DNA of 35,101 bases, taken from CAIKMD01 sp963729935 (lineage in GTDB: Bacteria; Pseudomonadota; Alphaproteobacteria; ATCC43930; CGMCC-115725). The stretch lies in contig CAVSPW010000006.1 of assembly GCA_963729935.1 (NCBI GenBank), positions 1 to 35,101 of the forward strand. Reading direction: 5' to 3'. How positions within the stretch are numbered: the first letter of the stretch is position 1; each line of letters opens with the position of its first letter. The notes beneath the pieces were generated by a model. The model was not told where the DNA came from, ran no database searches, and saw only the letters and a list, made by a program, of their open reading frames with translations. This document shows, piece by piece, positions 15,731 to 23,819 of the stretch. A program made the translations under genes and the position numbers.

Positions 15731-17839
15731 CTAGGCCGAGAGCACGGCCTTCACGCGGTCCGGCAGCATCGGCAAGGTCCGGATGCGTTTGCCGCCGGTG
15801 AGATGCGCGATGGCGTTGGCGATCGCGGGCGCGACACCCCCGACGCCGGCTTCGCCCATGCCCGTGGGCGGGTTGTCGGTCGAGATCACCTTGATTTCGA
15901 CTTCCGGCATGTCGGCCATCCGCTGCACGTGATACTTGTTGAAGTTCAGCTGCCGCACCTCGCCATTGACGATGTCGAGATGCTCGATCAGCGCGGCACC
16001 GAAGCCGAACAGCGTGGAGCCTTCCATCTGCATCCAGGTGTTGTGCGGGATCACACGGCCGCAATCGACCGCGCCCCACATCTTGTGCACCTTGATCACG
16101 CCGCTCTTCTGATCGAGCGAGACTTCGACGGCGACCGCTTGGAAGCCGCGGATGAGGTTCGAATAAGCGATGCCGAGCGCGTGACCCGCCGGCAGCTTCC
16201 TCTTGCCCCAGCCGGACATCTCGGCGGCCGTCTTCAGCACATGCTGCGCCCGCGGCTCCGCCTTCAAGAGCTCGAGCCGGTAGGCCACCGGGTCGACCTT
16301 TTGCGCGGCCGCCAATTCGTCGATCACCGTCTCCATCGCGAAAACGGTGTAGCCCGGCGAAATTCCGCGCCAGGCGCCGACGCGAATGCCGCGATCGGCA
16401 CGGACGAACTCGACCAGTTGCGCGGGCAGGGCATAAGCGAGATTCCCGCCGCCGGCCGCGACGGCGTCCATGCCGCCGGTCTTTGCCATGATCTCAGGCG
16501 CCGTGCGCGCGAAGACCGAGGCGCAAACGATGCGATGATGCCAGCCGACGATCTTGCCCGAGACGTCGAGACCGACATCGATGCGCTGGCCGGCGAGCGG
16601 ACGCAGCGTATCGTTGGCGATGTCGTCCTCGCGGCTCCAGATCACCTTGATCGGCGTGCCGGGCATCAGCTTGGCGAGCGCCGCCGCTTCGACGACTTCG
16701 TCGCCTTCCGAGCGCCGGCCGAAGCCGCCGCCGAGAAGTGGCGTGTGCACGACGACCTTGTCGGGCGCGGTGCCGACGACTCTGGCGCAAGCGAATTGCA
16801 TGAGGCTTGGCGCCTGGTTCGACGCCCAGATCTCGACCTTGTCCCCGTTCACGATGGCGGTGGTGTTCATCGGCTCCATGCAAGTATGCGAGACGTGGTC
16901 GTTGGTGAATTCGGCGCTGATCACCCTGGCCGCCCCGGCGATCGCGGCGGGCGCGTCGCCATTCTTGATCATCGGGAAGCCCTTCTGGCTCTTGTCGTCC
17001 GCGATCTTGCGGTATTCTTCGGCGATCTTGCTCGACGTGTAGTTGCGTCCCTGGGCGGTCGTCGTCCAGGTGACCTTGAGCAATTCCTTGGCCTTCTTCG
17101 TGCCCTCGACCGTGGTGCCGATGACGGCGACGCCGAAGGGCATGGGCGTGATCGCCGTGACGCCTTTGACGGCCTTGGCGGCCGTGTCATCGACCTTTTC
17201 CGGCTTCTCGCCTTGCACCGGCGGGTGCAGGATCGCGGCATAGAGCATGCCCGGAAGCTCCGTGTCCTGGCCGTACTTGCCCGAGCCGTCGACTTTCGAG
17301 GGAATGTCGACGCGCGGCACGTCCTTGCCGATGTAGCGATAGGCCGAAGCCGGCTTGAGATCGTCCTTGGTCGCCTGCGGCATCGGGTTCGGCATCTTCG
17401 CGATCTTGGCGAGCGCGCCGTAGCTGATCTTCTTGCCCGACTTCTTGTGAAGCACCATGCCGCGCTCGGTCGAGAGCTCGCTCACCGGCAGCTTCCAGGA
17501 ATCCGCCGCGCTGGCGAGCATCACTTTGCGCGCCTGGGCGCCGGCGATGCGCAGCTTGTACCAATAGCCGAAGACGGTGCTGCTGCCATAGGTGATGAGC
17601 TTTCCGTCCCAAGCCGGATTGCCGTAGATCGCCGCATTGGAAGGAGACTGCAAGGTGCGGACGTGCCGCCAATCGACGTCGAATTCCTCGGCGATTATGA
17701 GCGGCAGCGCCGTCATCACGCCTTGGCCCATCTCCGATGCCGGCGCCATGATCGTGACCGTCCCGTCCGTGCCGACGGAGATCCAGGCGGTCGCTTCGAA
17801 CGAAGCCTCGCCCGTTGCGGCGAAAGCTATTTTCGGCAA
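15731..17839 (-). CDS. Isoquinoline 1-oxidoreductase-type molybdenum hydroxylase large subunit (IorB-like); leader out of frame
   Basis: The open frame gives 702 residues from a TTG at 17839. It shows the IorB layout: 'ATAWISVGTDGTVTIMAPASEMGQGV' at the N terminus, GGGFGRR in the cofactor region, 'VGAWRGISPGYTVFAMETVIDELA' and a C-terminal GMGEAGVGG carrying the catalytic glutamate. IorB-type enzymes are exported through Tat with a [2Fe-2S] partner and hydroxylate N-heterocycles or aldehydes. Here the Tat leader lies upstream in a different frame (17840-17948), and the TTG has no ribosome binding site. One base too many in the GGCGAGCTTGCC stretch would explain it. The enzyme part has no internal stop. 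Either the gene is newly inactivated, or the base is a sequence error. The [2Fe-2S] gene upstream is also damaged. Confidence 0.85.
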   Translation of the reverse strand: MPKIAFAATGEASFEATAWISVGTDGTVTIMAPASEMGQGVMTALPLIIAEEFDVDWRHVRTLQSPSNAAIYGNPAWDGKLITYGSSTVFGYWYKLRIAGAQARKVMLASAADSWKLPVSELSTERGMVLHKKSGKKISYGALAKIAKMPNPMPQATKDDLKPASAYRYIGKDVPRVDIPSKVDGSGKYGQDTELPGMLYAAILHPPVQGEKPEKVDDTAAKAVKGVTAITPMPFGVAVIGTTVEGTKKAKELLKVTWTTTAQGRNYTSSKIAEEYRKIADDKSQKGFPMIKNGDAPAAIAGAARVISAEFTNDHVSHTCMEPMNTTAIVNGDKVEIWASNQAPSLMQFACARVVGTAPDKVVVHTPLLGGGFGRRSEGDEVVEAAALAKLMPGTPIKVIWSREDDIANDTLRPLAGQRIDVGLDVSGKIVGWHHRIVCASVFARTAPEIMAKTGGMDAVAAGGGNLAYALPAQLVEFVRADRGIRVGAWRGISPGYTVFAMETVIDELAAAQKVDPVAYRLELLKAEPRAQHVLKTAAEMSGWGKRKLPAGHALGIAYSNLIRGFQAVAVEVSLDQKSGVIKVHKMWGAVDCGRVIPHNTWMQMEGSTLFGFGAALIEHLDIVNGEVRQLNFNKYHVQRMADMPEVEIKVISTDNPPTGMGEAGVGGVAPAIANAIAHLTGGKRIRTLPMLPDRVKAVLSA

Positions 17840-17948
17840 GCTCGCCGAAGGCGACCGCGACGCCGACGCCGCCTGAGCTCACGAGAAAGCTTCGGCGCGA
17901 AATCGCCCGGATTTCGGTGGTGTTCTGCATGTCGAAATTATTGTCCAT
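17840..17948 (-). other. Detached 5' end of the IorB-like gene: ribosome binding site-driven start and Tat leader in another frame
   Basis: GGGAGG seven bases upstream and an ATG at 17948 begin MDNNFDMQNTTEIR, then the twin-arginine leader SRRSFLVSSGGVGVAVAFG. This is a typical Tat signal for the IorB family. If read on it becomes a frame that is not IorB, while the IorB frame picks up one base later at LPKIAFAATGEAS. The leader and enzyme would join properly if a single base were removed near 17840-17845. The true gene therefore spans 15731-17948 with a frameshift. Confidence 0.75.
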
Positions 17949-17961
17949 GATCGATCCTCCC

Positions 17962-18408
17962 TCAGCGCGCCGCCTGATGCGTTCCGCGCGTCGGCGTCGG
18001 CGCGGCTTCTTTGCCGTCGCCCATATGAGCGGCACGCTGGATCGCGCGGATGATGTGCGAATAAGTGGCACAGCGGCAGATGTTTCCCGTCATGGAATCG
18101 ACAATCTGCTTCCGGGTCGGATTCGGATTTTTTTCGAGGAGCGCCGCCGCGGTCATGATCTGGCCGGATTGGCAATAGCCGCATTGCGGCACTTGCTCGG
18201 CGACCCAGGCCTTCCGCAACGGATGACTCGAATCCGGCGAGAGACCTTCGATCATGGTGATCTTCTTGCCTTCGATCATGCTGATCGGCACGCTGCATGA
18301 GCGCATCGGATCGCCGTCGACATGCACGGTACAGGCACCGCATTGCGCGATGCCGCAGCGGAATTTCGTGCCCGTCAGCTTCAGATGCTCGCGAATCACC
18401 CACAACAA
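17962..18408 (-). CDS. [2Fe-2S] small subunit of a molybdenum hydroxylase (IorA-like), 5' truncated
   Basis: The open part gives 148 residues from a TTG at 18408. Both iron-sulfur clusters are intact: plant-type ligands Cys18, Cys23, Cys26 and Cys38 (CGIAQCGACTVHVDG, then SC), and the second cluster Cys76, Cys79, Cys111 and Cys113 (CGYCQSGQ, ICRC). It would pass electrons from the IorB-like subunit 13 bases downstream to a periplasmic or membrane acceptor. Family members begin about 20-25 residues earlier. The same frame upstream still reads RRAVNVDAEPDAPL, family-like sequence, but hits a stop at about 18457-18459 with no ATG or GTG in between. So the real start has been lost, at the same place where an unrelated NHL fragment begins. 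Expression is doubtful. Confidence 0.82.
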   Translation of the reverse strand: MLWVIREHLKLTGTKFRCGIAQCGACTVHVDGDPMRSCSVPISMIEGKKITMIEGLSPDSSHPLRKAWVAEQVPQCGYCQSGQIMTAAALLEKNPNPTRKQIVDSMTGNICRCATYSHIIRAIQRAAHMGDGKEAAPTPTRGTHQAAR

Positions 18409-18443
18409 GGGTGCATCCGGTTCCGCATCGACATTGACCGCCC

Positions 18444-18637
18444 GACGCTTACGAAATCAAGCTCAACCCGGCGGCAGACTTGTCGGCATGTTGGGTAAGG
18501 CGGGGCGGCAATTGAAGCAGTTCGGCTGGATCCACGGCATAACGTGCCCGAGCGAGAACTCGCTTTTCGTCGCCGAAGTTCTGAACTGGCGGGTACAAAA
18601 ACTCGTTCTGCATCCCGACAAAACCGCGCGGCGATAA
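18444..18637 (+). pseudogene. 3' remnant of an NHL-repeat beta-propeller protein (PAL-like)
   Basis: Read on the plus strand, GRLVGMLGKAGRQLKQFGW, then IHGITCPSENSLFVAEVLNW and RVQKLVLHPDK end at a stop at 635-637 of this thousand (18635-18637). This is the last blade of an NHL/peptidyl-alpha-hydroxyglycine-lyase-like six-bladed propeller. Just before it, a frame shifted by one base reads DAYEIKLNP, which would join it if a base were restored near 18467. Nothing of the protein is recognisable upstream of about 18444, where antisense IorA-like sequence begins. It is a decayed gene end at a rearrangement junction. Confidence 0.68.
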
Positions 18638-18672
18638 CCCGGATTGTTGCTGAATGTGTTGGCCTGGCGGAC

Positions 18673-19785
18673 TCAGCCCCAGACCTCACGCGCGATCTCG
18701 CTCACCAGGCGGAGTTTTTCGAATTGCTCCGCCTCGGTGAGGTCGTTGCCGTCGAGCGTCGATGAGAAGCCGCATTGCGGGGAAAGGCAAAGTTGCTCGA
18801 TCGGCGCGAATTTTGCGGCTTCGTCGACCCGCCGCTTGATCGCATCCTTGTCTTCGAGCGCGCGCAATTTGCTGCTGACAAGGCCCAGCACGGCAGACTT
18901 CTCCTTGGGCAAGAAACGCAGCGGCGCAAAGCCGCCCGAGCGTTCATCGTCATATTCGAGAAAGAATCCGTCGACATCGAGCTGATTGAAAAGCGCTTCC
19001 GCGATGAAATCGTAACTGCCCGACGCGAACCACGACGACCGATGATTGCCGCGGCAGGTGTGGGTGACGACCGTCATGCCCGCGGGCCTGCCCTTCAACG
19101 CGGCATTGAAGATGCGAATATAGGTTTCATGAATATGCTCGCCATCGGCGCCCATCTTGCTCAGCGACTCGCGCTGTGCCGGGTCGCAGAGCGTTGCAAA
19201 GCTGGTGTCGTCGATCTGCAAATAGGTGCAGCCCAATGCGCCGAGCCGCGCGATCTCGTCGGCATAGACGGCGGAGAGATCATTCCAGAACGCGTCGATC
19301 GCCGGATAGAGCGAGGCATTGTCGAGCGCGGCGATCGCGCGGCGGTGTAGCACGCTCGGCGAGGGTATGGTGAGTTTCGGCGTCGCCTTCGCGACGGATT
19401 TGAGAAAAGCGAAATCGGGGCCGAAGATCGTCTGGGGCAGATTGAGTTTGCCCTCGATGTGCAGCGACGGCATCACGTACTCGATCTCGGTTTGCGCGTT
19501 TTTGAAGCGGATCGGCGCGGCGCCGCGCTCGACGAGGCCGCCGATCTGTCTATAGAAATCCATGTGCCAGGAATCGCGGCGCAGCTCGCCGTCGGTCACG
19601 GCTTGCAACCCCAGTTCCTCTTGCCGCGCGACGACGCGTCGGATGACCTTGTCCTCGATGCCGCGCAACGCCTCCGCCGCAATGCGGCCGGCTCGGTGGT
19701 CGGCGCGTGCCTGTCTCAGCTCGGGAGGCCGCAAGAGGCTCCCGACATGTTCGGCTCGAAACGGCGGTTTATTGCGTGCGGCCAT
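18673..19785 (-). CDS. Cobalamin-independent methionine synthase II-like protein (MetE C-terminal domain family)
   Basis: A 370-residue TIM-barrel protein. GGGAG seven bases upstream supports the ATG at 19785; longer in-frame starts would run into the divergent gene. It matches the stand-alone MetE-C family: 'FRAEHVGSLLRPPELRQAR', 'LGLQAVTDGELRRDSWHMDFY', 'LQIDDTSFA'. The zinc set is visible as His242-x-Cys244 (THTCRGN), Glu277 and Cys338 (SPQCGF), with the Glu-to-Cys spacing of 61 as in MetE. MetE itself makes methionine from homocysteine and methyl-folate. Short homologues in catabolic clusters may move methyl or other C1 groups from a substrate instead. It is divergent, 76 bases from the second CoxL-type gene, so shared regulation is plausible. 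Confidence 0.88.
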   Translation of the reverse strand: MAARNKPPFRAEHVGSLLRPPELRQARADHRAGRIAAEALRGIEDKVIRRVVARQEELGLQAVTDGELRRDSWHMDFYRQIGGLVERGAAPIRFKNAQTEIEYVMPSLHIEGKLNLPQTIFGPDFAFLKSVAKATPKLTIPSPSVLHRRAIAALDNASLYPAIDAFWNDLSAVYADEIARLGALGCTYLQIDDTSFATLCDPAQRESLSKMGADGEHIHETYIRIFNAALKGRPAGMTVVTHTCRGNHRSSWFASGSYDFIAEALFNQLDVDGFFLEYDDERSGGFAPLRFLPKEKSAVLGLVSSKLRALEDKDAIKRRVDEAAKFAPIEQLCLSPQCGFSSTLDGNDLTEAEQFEKLRLVSEIAREVWG

Positions 19786-19861
19786 GGCGTCGCTCCCCGG
19801 TTTCTCGGCGCGCGCTTGACCTCGACGGGCTGACACGCGACCCTTGCCGAAGGAGGATGCC

Positions 19862-22213
19862 ATGTCCGTCACGATCGGCAAACCGATTCCGCGGCTCGAG
19901 GATTTGCGCCTGTTGCGCGGCCGCGGGCGCTACACGGACGACCTCAATCTGCCCAACGAGGCCCATGTCGCTTTCTTGCGTTCGCCGCATGCGCATGCCC
20001 GGATCCGCGCCATCGATATCGAGGCGGCGGCATCGGCCCCCGGCGTGTTTGCGGTTCTGACGGCCAAGGATTATCGGGCGGATGGGCATGGCGGGATCGC
20101 GCATCTGCCTAACTCCAACGATGCGATCGACGTCAAGAAGCGCGCCTTCGTCGCCGAGCCGGGCAAGGCCATCGCCGACATTCCGCAATCACCGCTGGCC
20201 GAGGATCGGGTGCGCCATGTCGGCGAGATCGTTGCGATCATCGTCGCGGAGAGCCTTTCTCGGGCCAAGGACGCGGCCGAACGGATCGAGGTTGCTTACG
20301 AGCCCCTGCCGGTGGCGGCAACGGTGCCGGCGGCGCTCGCCGCGGATGCGCCGCTCCTCTACGACGATGTGCCGGCCAACACCGGTCTCGAAGCGAGTTT
20401 CGGCGACCCCGCGGCGGTGGAGCGCGCCTTGGCCGAGGCGCCTGTCGTCGTTCGCAGCGTATTCCACAACAAGCGAGTCATCCCTTGCCCGATCGAGCCG
20501 CGTGCCGCGATCGGGCGATATGAGCAAGGCACCGGCACCTATACGCTCATCTGCGGCAACCAGGGGGCGCATCGCCTGAGGATAGGCGTTGCCGGCGCGC
20601 TGGACCTCCCGCTGGAGAAGGTTCAGGTCATCACGCCGGATGTCGGCGGCGGCTTCGGCCAGAAGATCACGGTCTATCCCGAATATATTGCCGTCTGCTG
20701 GGCCGCGAAGCGCGTCGGCCGGCCGGTCAAGTGGACGAGCGACCGCAGCGAAGCGTTTCTTGCCGATCATCAAGGCCGCGATATTGTCACGCGCGCCGCG
20801 CTGGCACTCGATGCCAACGGCGTGATCCGCGCGCTTGCGCTCGACAATATCGGCAATATCGGCGCGCATACGGTCAGCTACGTGGCACTCGGCAATTTCT
20901 ATCGCGCGGCTTCGACCGTCTATCGCGTGCCCGCCCTGCATGTGCGGATGAGGGCGGTGCTTACCAACACGGTGCCGATCGCGCCCTATCGCGGCGCGGG
21001 ACGCCCCGAGGCTCATTTCGTCATCGAGCGGCTTCTCGACATCGCGGCGAAGAAGCTTGCGCTCGATCGCGTCGAATTGCGCCGCCGCAACCTCATCCCG
21101 CGCGCCTCGTTTCCTTGCGCCAGCGCCACCGGGATCACCTTCGACAGCGGGGACTTCGTCGCCAATATGGAGCGCGCGGCGCAGCGCGCCGGTTGGAACG
21201 GTTTCGCGCAACGCCGGGCCGAGGCGCGAGGCCGCGGCAGGCTGCGCGGCATCGCCATCGCGAATTACGTCGGTATTCCGGTGGGTGCCCCGATGGAAAA
21301 GGTCGACATCGCGGTGCACGGCAACCGGATTGAAATCCGCGCCGGAACGCAATCGACCGGCCAGGGCCATGAGACCAGCTTCGTCCAGGTCGCGGCGCAA
21401 TGGCTCGGCGTTGAGCTGGATGCGGTGTCGCTCGTCACCGGCGATACGCGCCTTGTCGAGCTGGGCGGCGGAACCCATTCCGATCGCTCGATGCGGCTTG
21501 CCGGCGCGCTCATGGTCGAGGCGGCGGAAAAAATCATCGCCAAGGGCAAGGCGGTTGCCGCCTTCCTCTTCGGCGTCGAGCCGGGCCGAATCGAATTCGC
21601 CGAGGGCGTCTTTCTCGCGGCCGGCACCAACCAAACGATCGGCATCTTCGATCTTGCGCGCGCGATGGAGCGCAGGCCCGATCTGCCCGAGGCCTTGAAA
21701 GGGGCGCTTGCCGCCGGCGCCGAGATTTTCGGTCGCATTCCGGCCTTTCCGACCGGCGCGGGCGTCGGCGAGGTCGAGGTCGATCCGGAGACCGGTGCCG
21801 TCGCGATCATCCGCTATACCTCGATCGACGATGCCGGGCAGGTCATCAATCCCCTGATCGTCGAAGGACAGATCCATGGCAGCATCGCCCAGGGCCTGAG
21901 CCAGGCGCTGCGCGAGCATTGGAGCGTGGATGAAACGACCGGGCAGGTTATGAGCGGCTCGTTCATGGATTACGGCATTCTGCGTGCCGGCGACCTGCCT
22001 TCCTTCGCGACCGAATGCGTCGAGGATCGCACCACGCGCAAGGACAATCCGCTGCGCGTCAAAGGCGGCGGCGAGGCGGGCGTCAATCCCGCGCCGCCTA
22101 TCCTTATCAATGCGCTCATCGACGCGCTCGCCGAATACGGCGTCGAGGATCTCGAAATGCCCGCGACGCCGCAACATGTTTGGGCAGCGATCAACACAGC
22201 AAGAAGGGTTTGA
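19862..22213 (+). CDS. Molybdenum hydroxylase large subunit (CoxL/xanthine dehydrogenase family, form II-like), copy 2
   Basis: A 783-residue protein; GGAGGA four bases before the ATG. Hammerhead domain at about 12-135; cofactor motif GGGFGQK (262-268); active-site loop PYRGAGRPE (375-383), which is form II-like and not the AYRCSFR of true CO dehydrogenase; 'STGQGHETSFVQVA'; and the catalytic Glu738 in GGGEAGVNPAPP. It should hydroxylate an aldehyde or N-heterocycle rather than CO. No [2Fe-2S] or FAD subunit gene is adjacent. It is followed after three bases by UbiD and then the cleavage enzyme, so hydroxylation, decarboxylation and C-C cleavage appear to be encoded in one transcript. It shares its overall build with copy 1 but differs in the active-site loop, so the two likely act on different intermediates. 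Confidence 0.9.
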   Translation: MSVTIGKPIPRLEDLRLLRGRGRYTDDLNLPNEAHVAFLRSPHAHARIRAIDIEAAASAPGVFAVLTAKDYRADGHGGIAHLPNSNDAIDVKKRAFVAEPGKAIADIPQSPLAEDRVRHVGEIVAIIVAESLSRAKDAAERIEVAYEPLPVAATVPAALAADAPLLYDDVPANTGLEASFGDPAAVERALAEAPVVVRSVFHNKRVIPCPIEPRAAIGRYEQGTGTYTLICGNQGAHRLRIGVAGALDLPLEKVQVITPDVGGGFGQKITVYPEYIAVCWAAKRVGRPVKWTSDRSEAFLADHQGRDIVTRAALALDANGVIRALALDNIGNIGAHTVSYVALGNFYRAASTVYRVPALHVRMRAVLTNTVPIAPYRGAGRPEAHFVIERLLDIAAKKLALDRVELRRRNLIPRASFPCASATGITFDSGDFVANMERAAQRAGWNGFAQRRAEARGRGRLRGIAIANYVGIPVGAPMEKVDIAVHGNRIEIRAGTQSTGQGHETSFVQVAAQWLGVELDAVSLVTGDTRLVELGGGTHSDRSMRLAGALMVEAAEKIIAKGKAVAAFLFGVEPGRIEFAEGVFLAAGTNQTIGIFDLARAMERRPDLPEALKGALAAGAEIFGRIPAFPTGAGVGEVEVDPETGAVAIIRYTSIDDAGQVINPLIVEGQIHGSIAQGLSQALREHWSVDETTGQVMSGSFMDYGILRAGDLPSFATECVEDRTTRKDNPLRVKGGGEAGVNPAPPILINALIDALAEYGVEDLEMPATPQHVWAAINTARRV

Positions 22214-22216
22214 GTG

Positions 22217-23785
22217 ATGGATTCTGCCTCTTCGCCGGCCGAGACCCTCGTGCGCAGCAACGATCCCGATCGATTCGGCTTGCGGCGCTTCCTCGAAGAG
22301 CTGATTGCAGCGGGCGAATGTGAATTGCGCGATGAGCCGACCGATCTCGCCGACATCGCGCAGGCGCTCGAGAGCGACAAGGCGGTCTGGTTTCGCGCGG
22401 CCGGGCCCGAGCGTGCCGAGCTCGTCGGCAATGTCGCCGGCTCGCGCGGCAGACTAGCGCGCGCCTTCGGCGTGGCCCCCAAGTATCTGCTGGCCGAAGT
22501 GGTGCGGCGGCTCAAGAATAAGCCCGAAATCGTCGAGGTCCCGCGCGAGCGCGCGCCGGTCCAACAAATTGTCGTGACCGGCGATGCGATCGATCTAACC
22601 GCGCTGCCCGTCCATCTGCAGCACGGGCTCGATGGCGGGCCCTATATCTCGGCCTCGATCGACTATGTGAAGGACAAGACCAGCGGACTTACCAATGTCG
22701 GCATCAGGCGCCTGATGCTGCGCGGCAAGGCCGAGACCGGCGTCGATCTCGTGAGCCCGAGCGATCTGCGCGCGATCTACGAGGCGCATGCGGCGCGCGG
22801 CGAGAATTTGCCGGTGGCCTTCACGGTGGGCTCGCACCCGATCGATCTGGTGGCGGCGACGATGCGGCTGCCGGTGGACGAGCTGGGGCTGGTCGCAAGC
22901 CTGCGCGACGCACCGCTCCAGGTCGTCAAATGCGTGACCAACGACATCCGCGTTCCGGCCGATGCCGAATGGGTGCTCGAAGGCTATTTCGATGCCAAGG
23001 GCTATGTCGAATCCGAAGGCCCTTACGGCGAGTTCCTCGGCTATTACGGCGGCGTCAAGCAGAACCCCGTCTTCCGCTGCACCGCGATCACGCGCCGGCA
23101 CGATGCGATCTTCCAGACCACGACCATCGGCGGCTACCACATGAGCCGAACTGATTCGGCGCCGCTGGTGGCCTTGCGCACCGAGGCGACGGTATGGCAG
23201 GCGCTGCAAAGCGCGGTGCGCGAGCCCTTGAACGTCTATGCGACCACCGCCACCGGCGGGATGTTCAATGTGCGGATCGCGTTGCGCCAGCGCGTGCCCG
23301 GCGAGGCGCGCAACGCGATCCTCGCGGCCTTTGCCTGCCTTGCAAATGTCAAAAACGTCTTCGTGGTCGACCCCGATATCGACATCTATTCCGACGAGCA
23401 AATCGACTGGGCCTTGGCGACGCGCTTCCAGCCCGATCGCGACATCATGATCGAGAGCGGCTTGCGCGCCTTGCCGCTCGATCCGTCGCTCAGCGGCGGT
23501 AGCCGGATCGGCGCCAAGGCCGGGTTCGATCTGACCTGGCCCTTCGGCACGGGCGGCGCGCTGGAGCGCACGGTTCCCACGCCGCCTGCCTATCAGGGAA
23601 ATCGCTTTGCCGATCTGCGCGCGGCCTTGAGCGACGGGCCCAAATATTTCGAAGAGCTGATGACCGCGCTCGGCAGCCGCGACGGGCGCGAGATCGTCCG
23701 TGCGCTCGATGTGCTGCGCCGGGAGGGTCTATTGACCCGCGATGAACGCGGGCGCTGGGCCTTGCGCCCGCTCGCGTCGAAGTAG
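22217..23785 (+). CDS. UbiD-family decarboxylase (prenylated-FMN dependent)
   Basis: A 522-residue protein; the ATG lies three bases after the CoxL stop (a GTG directly before it is also possible). The UbiD catalytic triad is visible with family spacing: Asn160 and Arg165 (TNVGIRR), then Glu267 and Glu272 (SEGPYGEF). UbiD enzymes reversibly decarboxylate aromatic or alpha,beta-unsaturated acids with prenylated FMN made by a UbiX partner, which is not in this window. The C terminus has about 50 extra residues (KYFEELMTALG, 'VRALDVLRREGLLTRDERGRWAL') that read like a small winged-helix fold, unusual for the family. Operon position suggests it removes CO2 from a hydroxylated intermediate before the cleavage enzyme acts. 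Confidence 0.9.
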   Translation: MDSASSPAETLVRSNDPDRFGLRRFLEELIAAGECELRDEPTDLADIAQALESDKAVWFRAAGPERAELVGNVAGSRGRLARAFGVAPKYLLAEVVRRLKNKPEIVEVPRERAPVQQIVVTGDAIDLTALPVHLQHGLDGGPYISASIDYVKDKTSGLTNVGIRRLMLRGKAETGVDLVSPSDLRAIYEAHAARGENLPVAFTVGSHPIDLVAATMRLPVDELGLVASLRDAPLQVVKCVTNDIRVPADAEWVLEGYFDAKGYVESEGPYGEFLGYYGGVKQNPVFRCTAITRRHDAIFQTTTIGGYHMSRTDSAPLVALRTEATVWQALQSAVREPLNVYATTATGGMFNVRIALRQRVPGEARNAILAAFACLANVKNVFVVDPDIDIYSDEQIDWALATRFQPDRDIMIESGLRALPLDPSLSGGSRIGAKAGFDLTWPFGTGGALERTVPTPPAYQGNRFADLRAALSDGPKYFEELMTALGSRDGREIVRALDVLRREGLLTRDERGRWALRPLASK

Positions 23786-23819
23786 ATATTAGCCGCCAAA
23801 TTCGTCCGAGGAGGAAGAG

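Noticed and set aside
15707..17950. 747-codon plus-strand frame
   Set aside because: It lies antisense to the IorB-like gene, which has clear cofactor motifs. High GC leaves the opposite strand open, and its protein is an Arg/Asp/His-rich shadow without a family.
20189..22177. 662-codon minus-strand frame
   Set aside because: Antisense shadow of CoxL-type copy 2.
12150..22213. CO dehydrogenase for carbon monoxide oxidation
   Set aside because: Neither CoxL-type protein has the AYRCSFR loop, and no coxM-coxS genes are adjacent.
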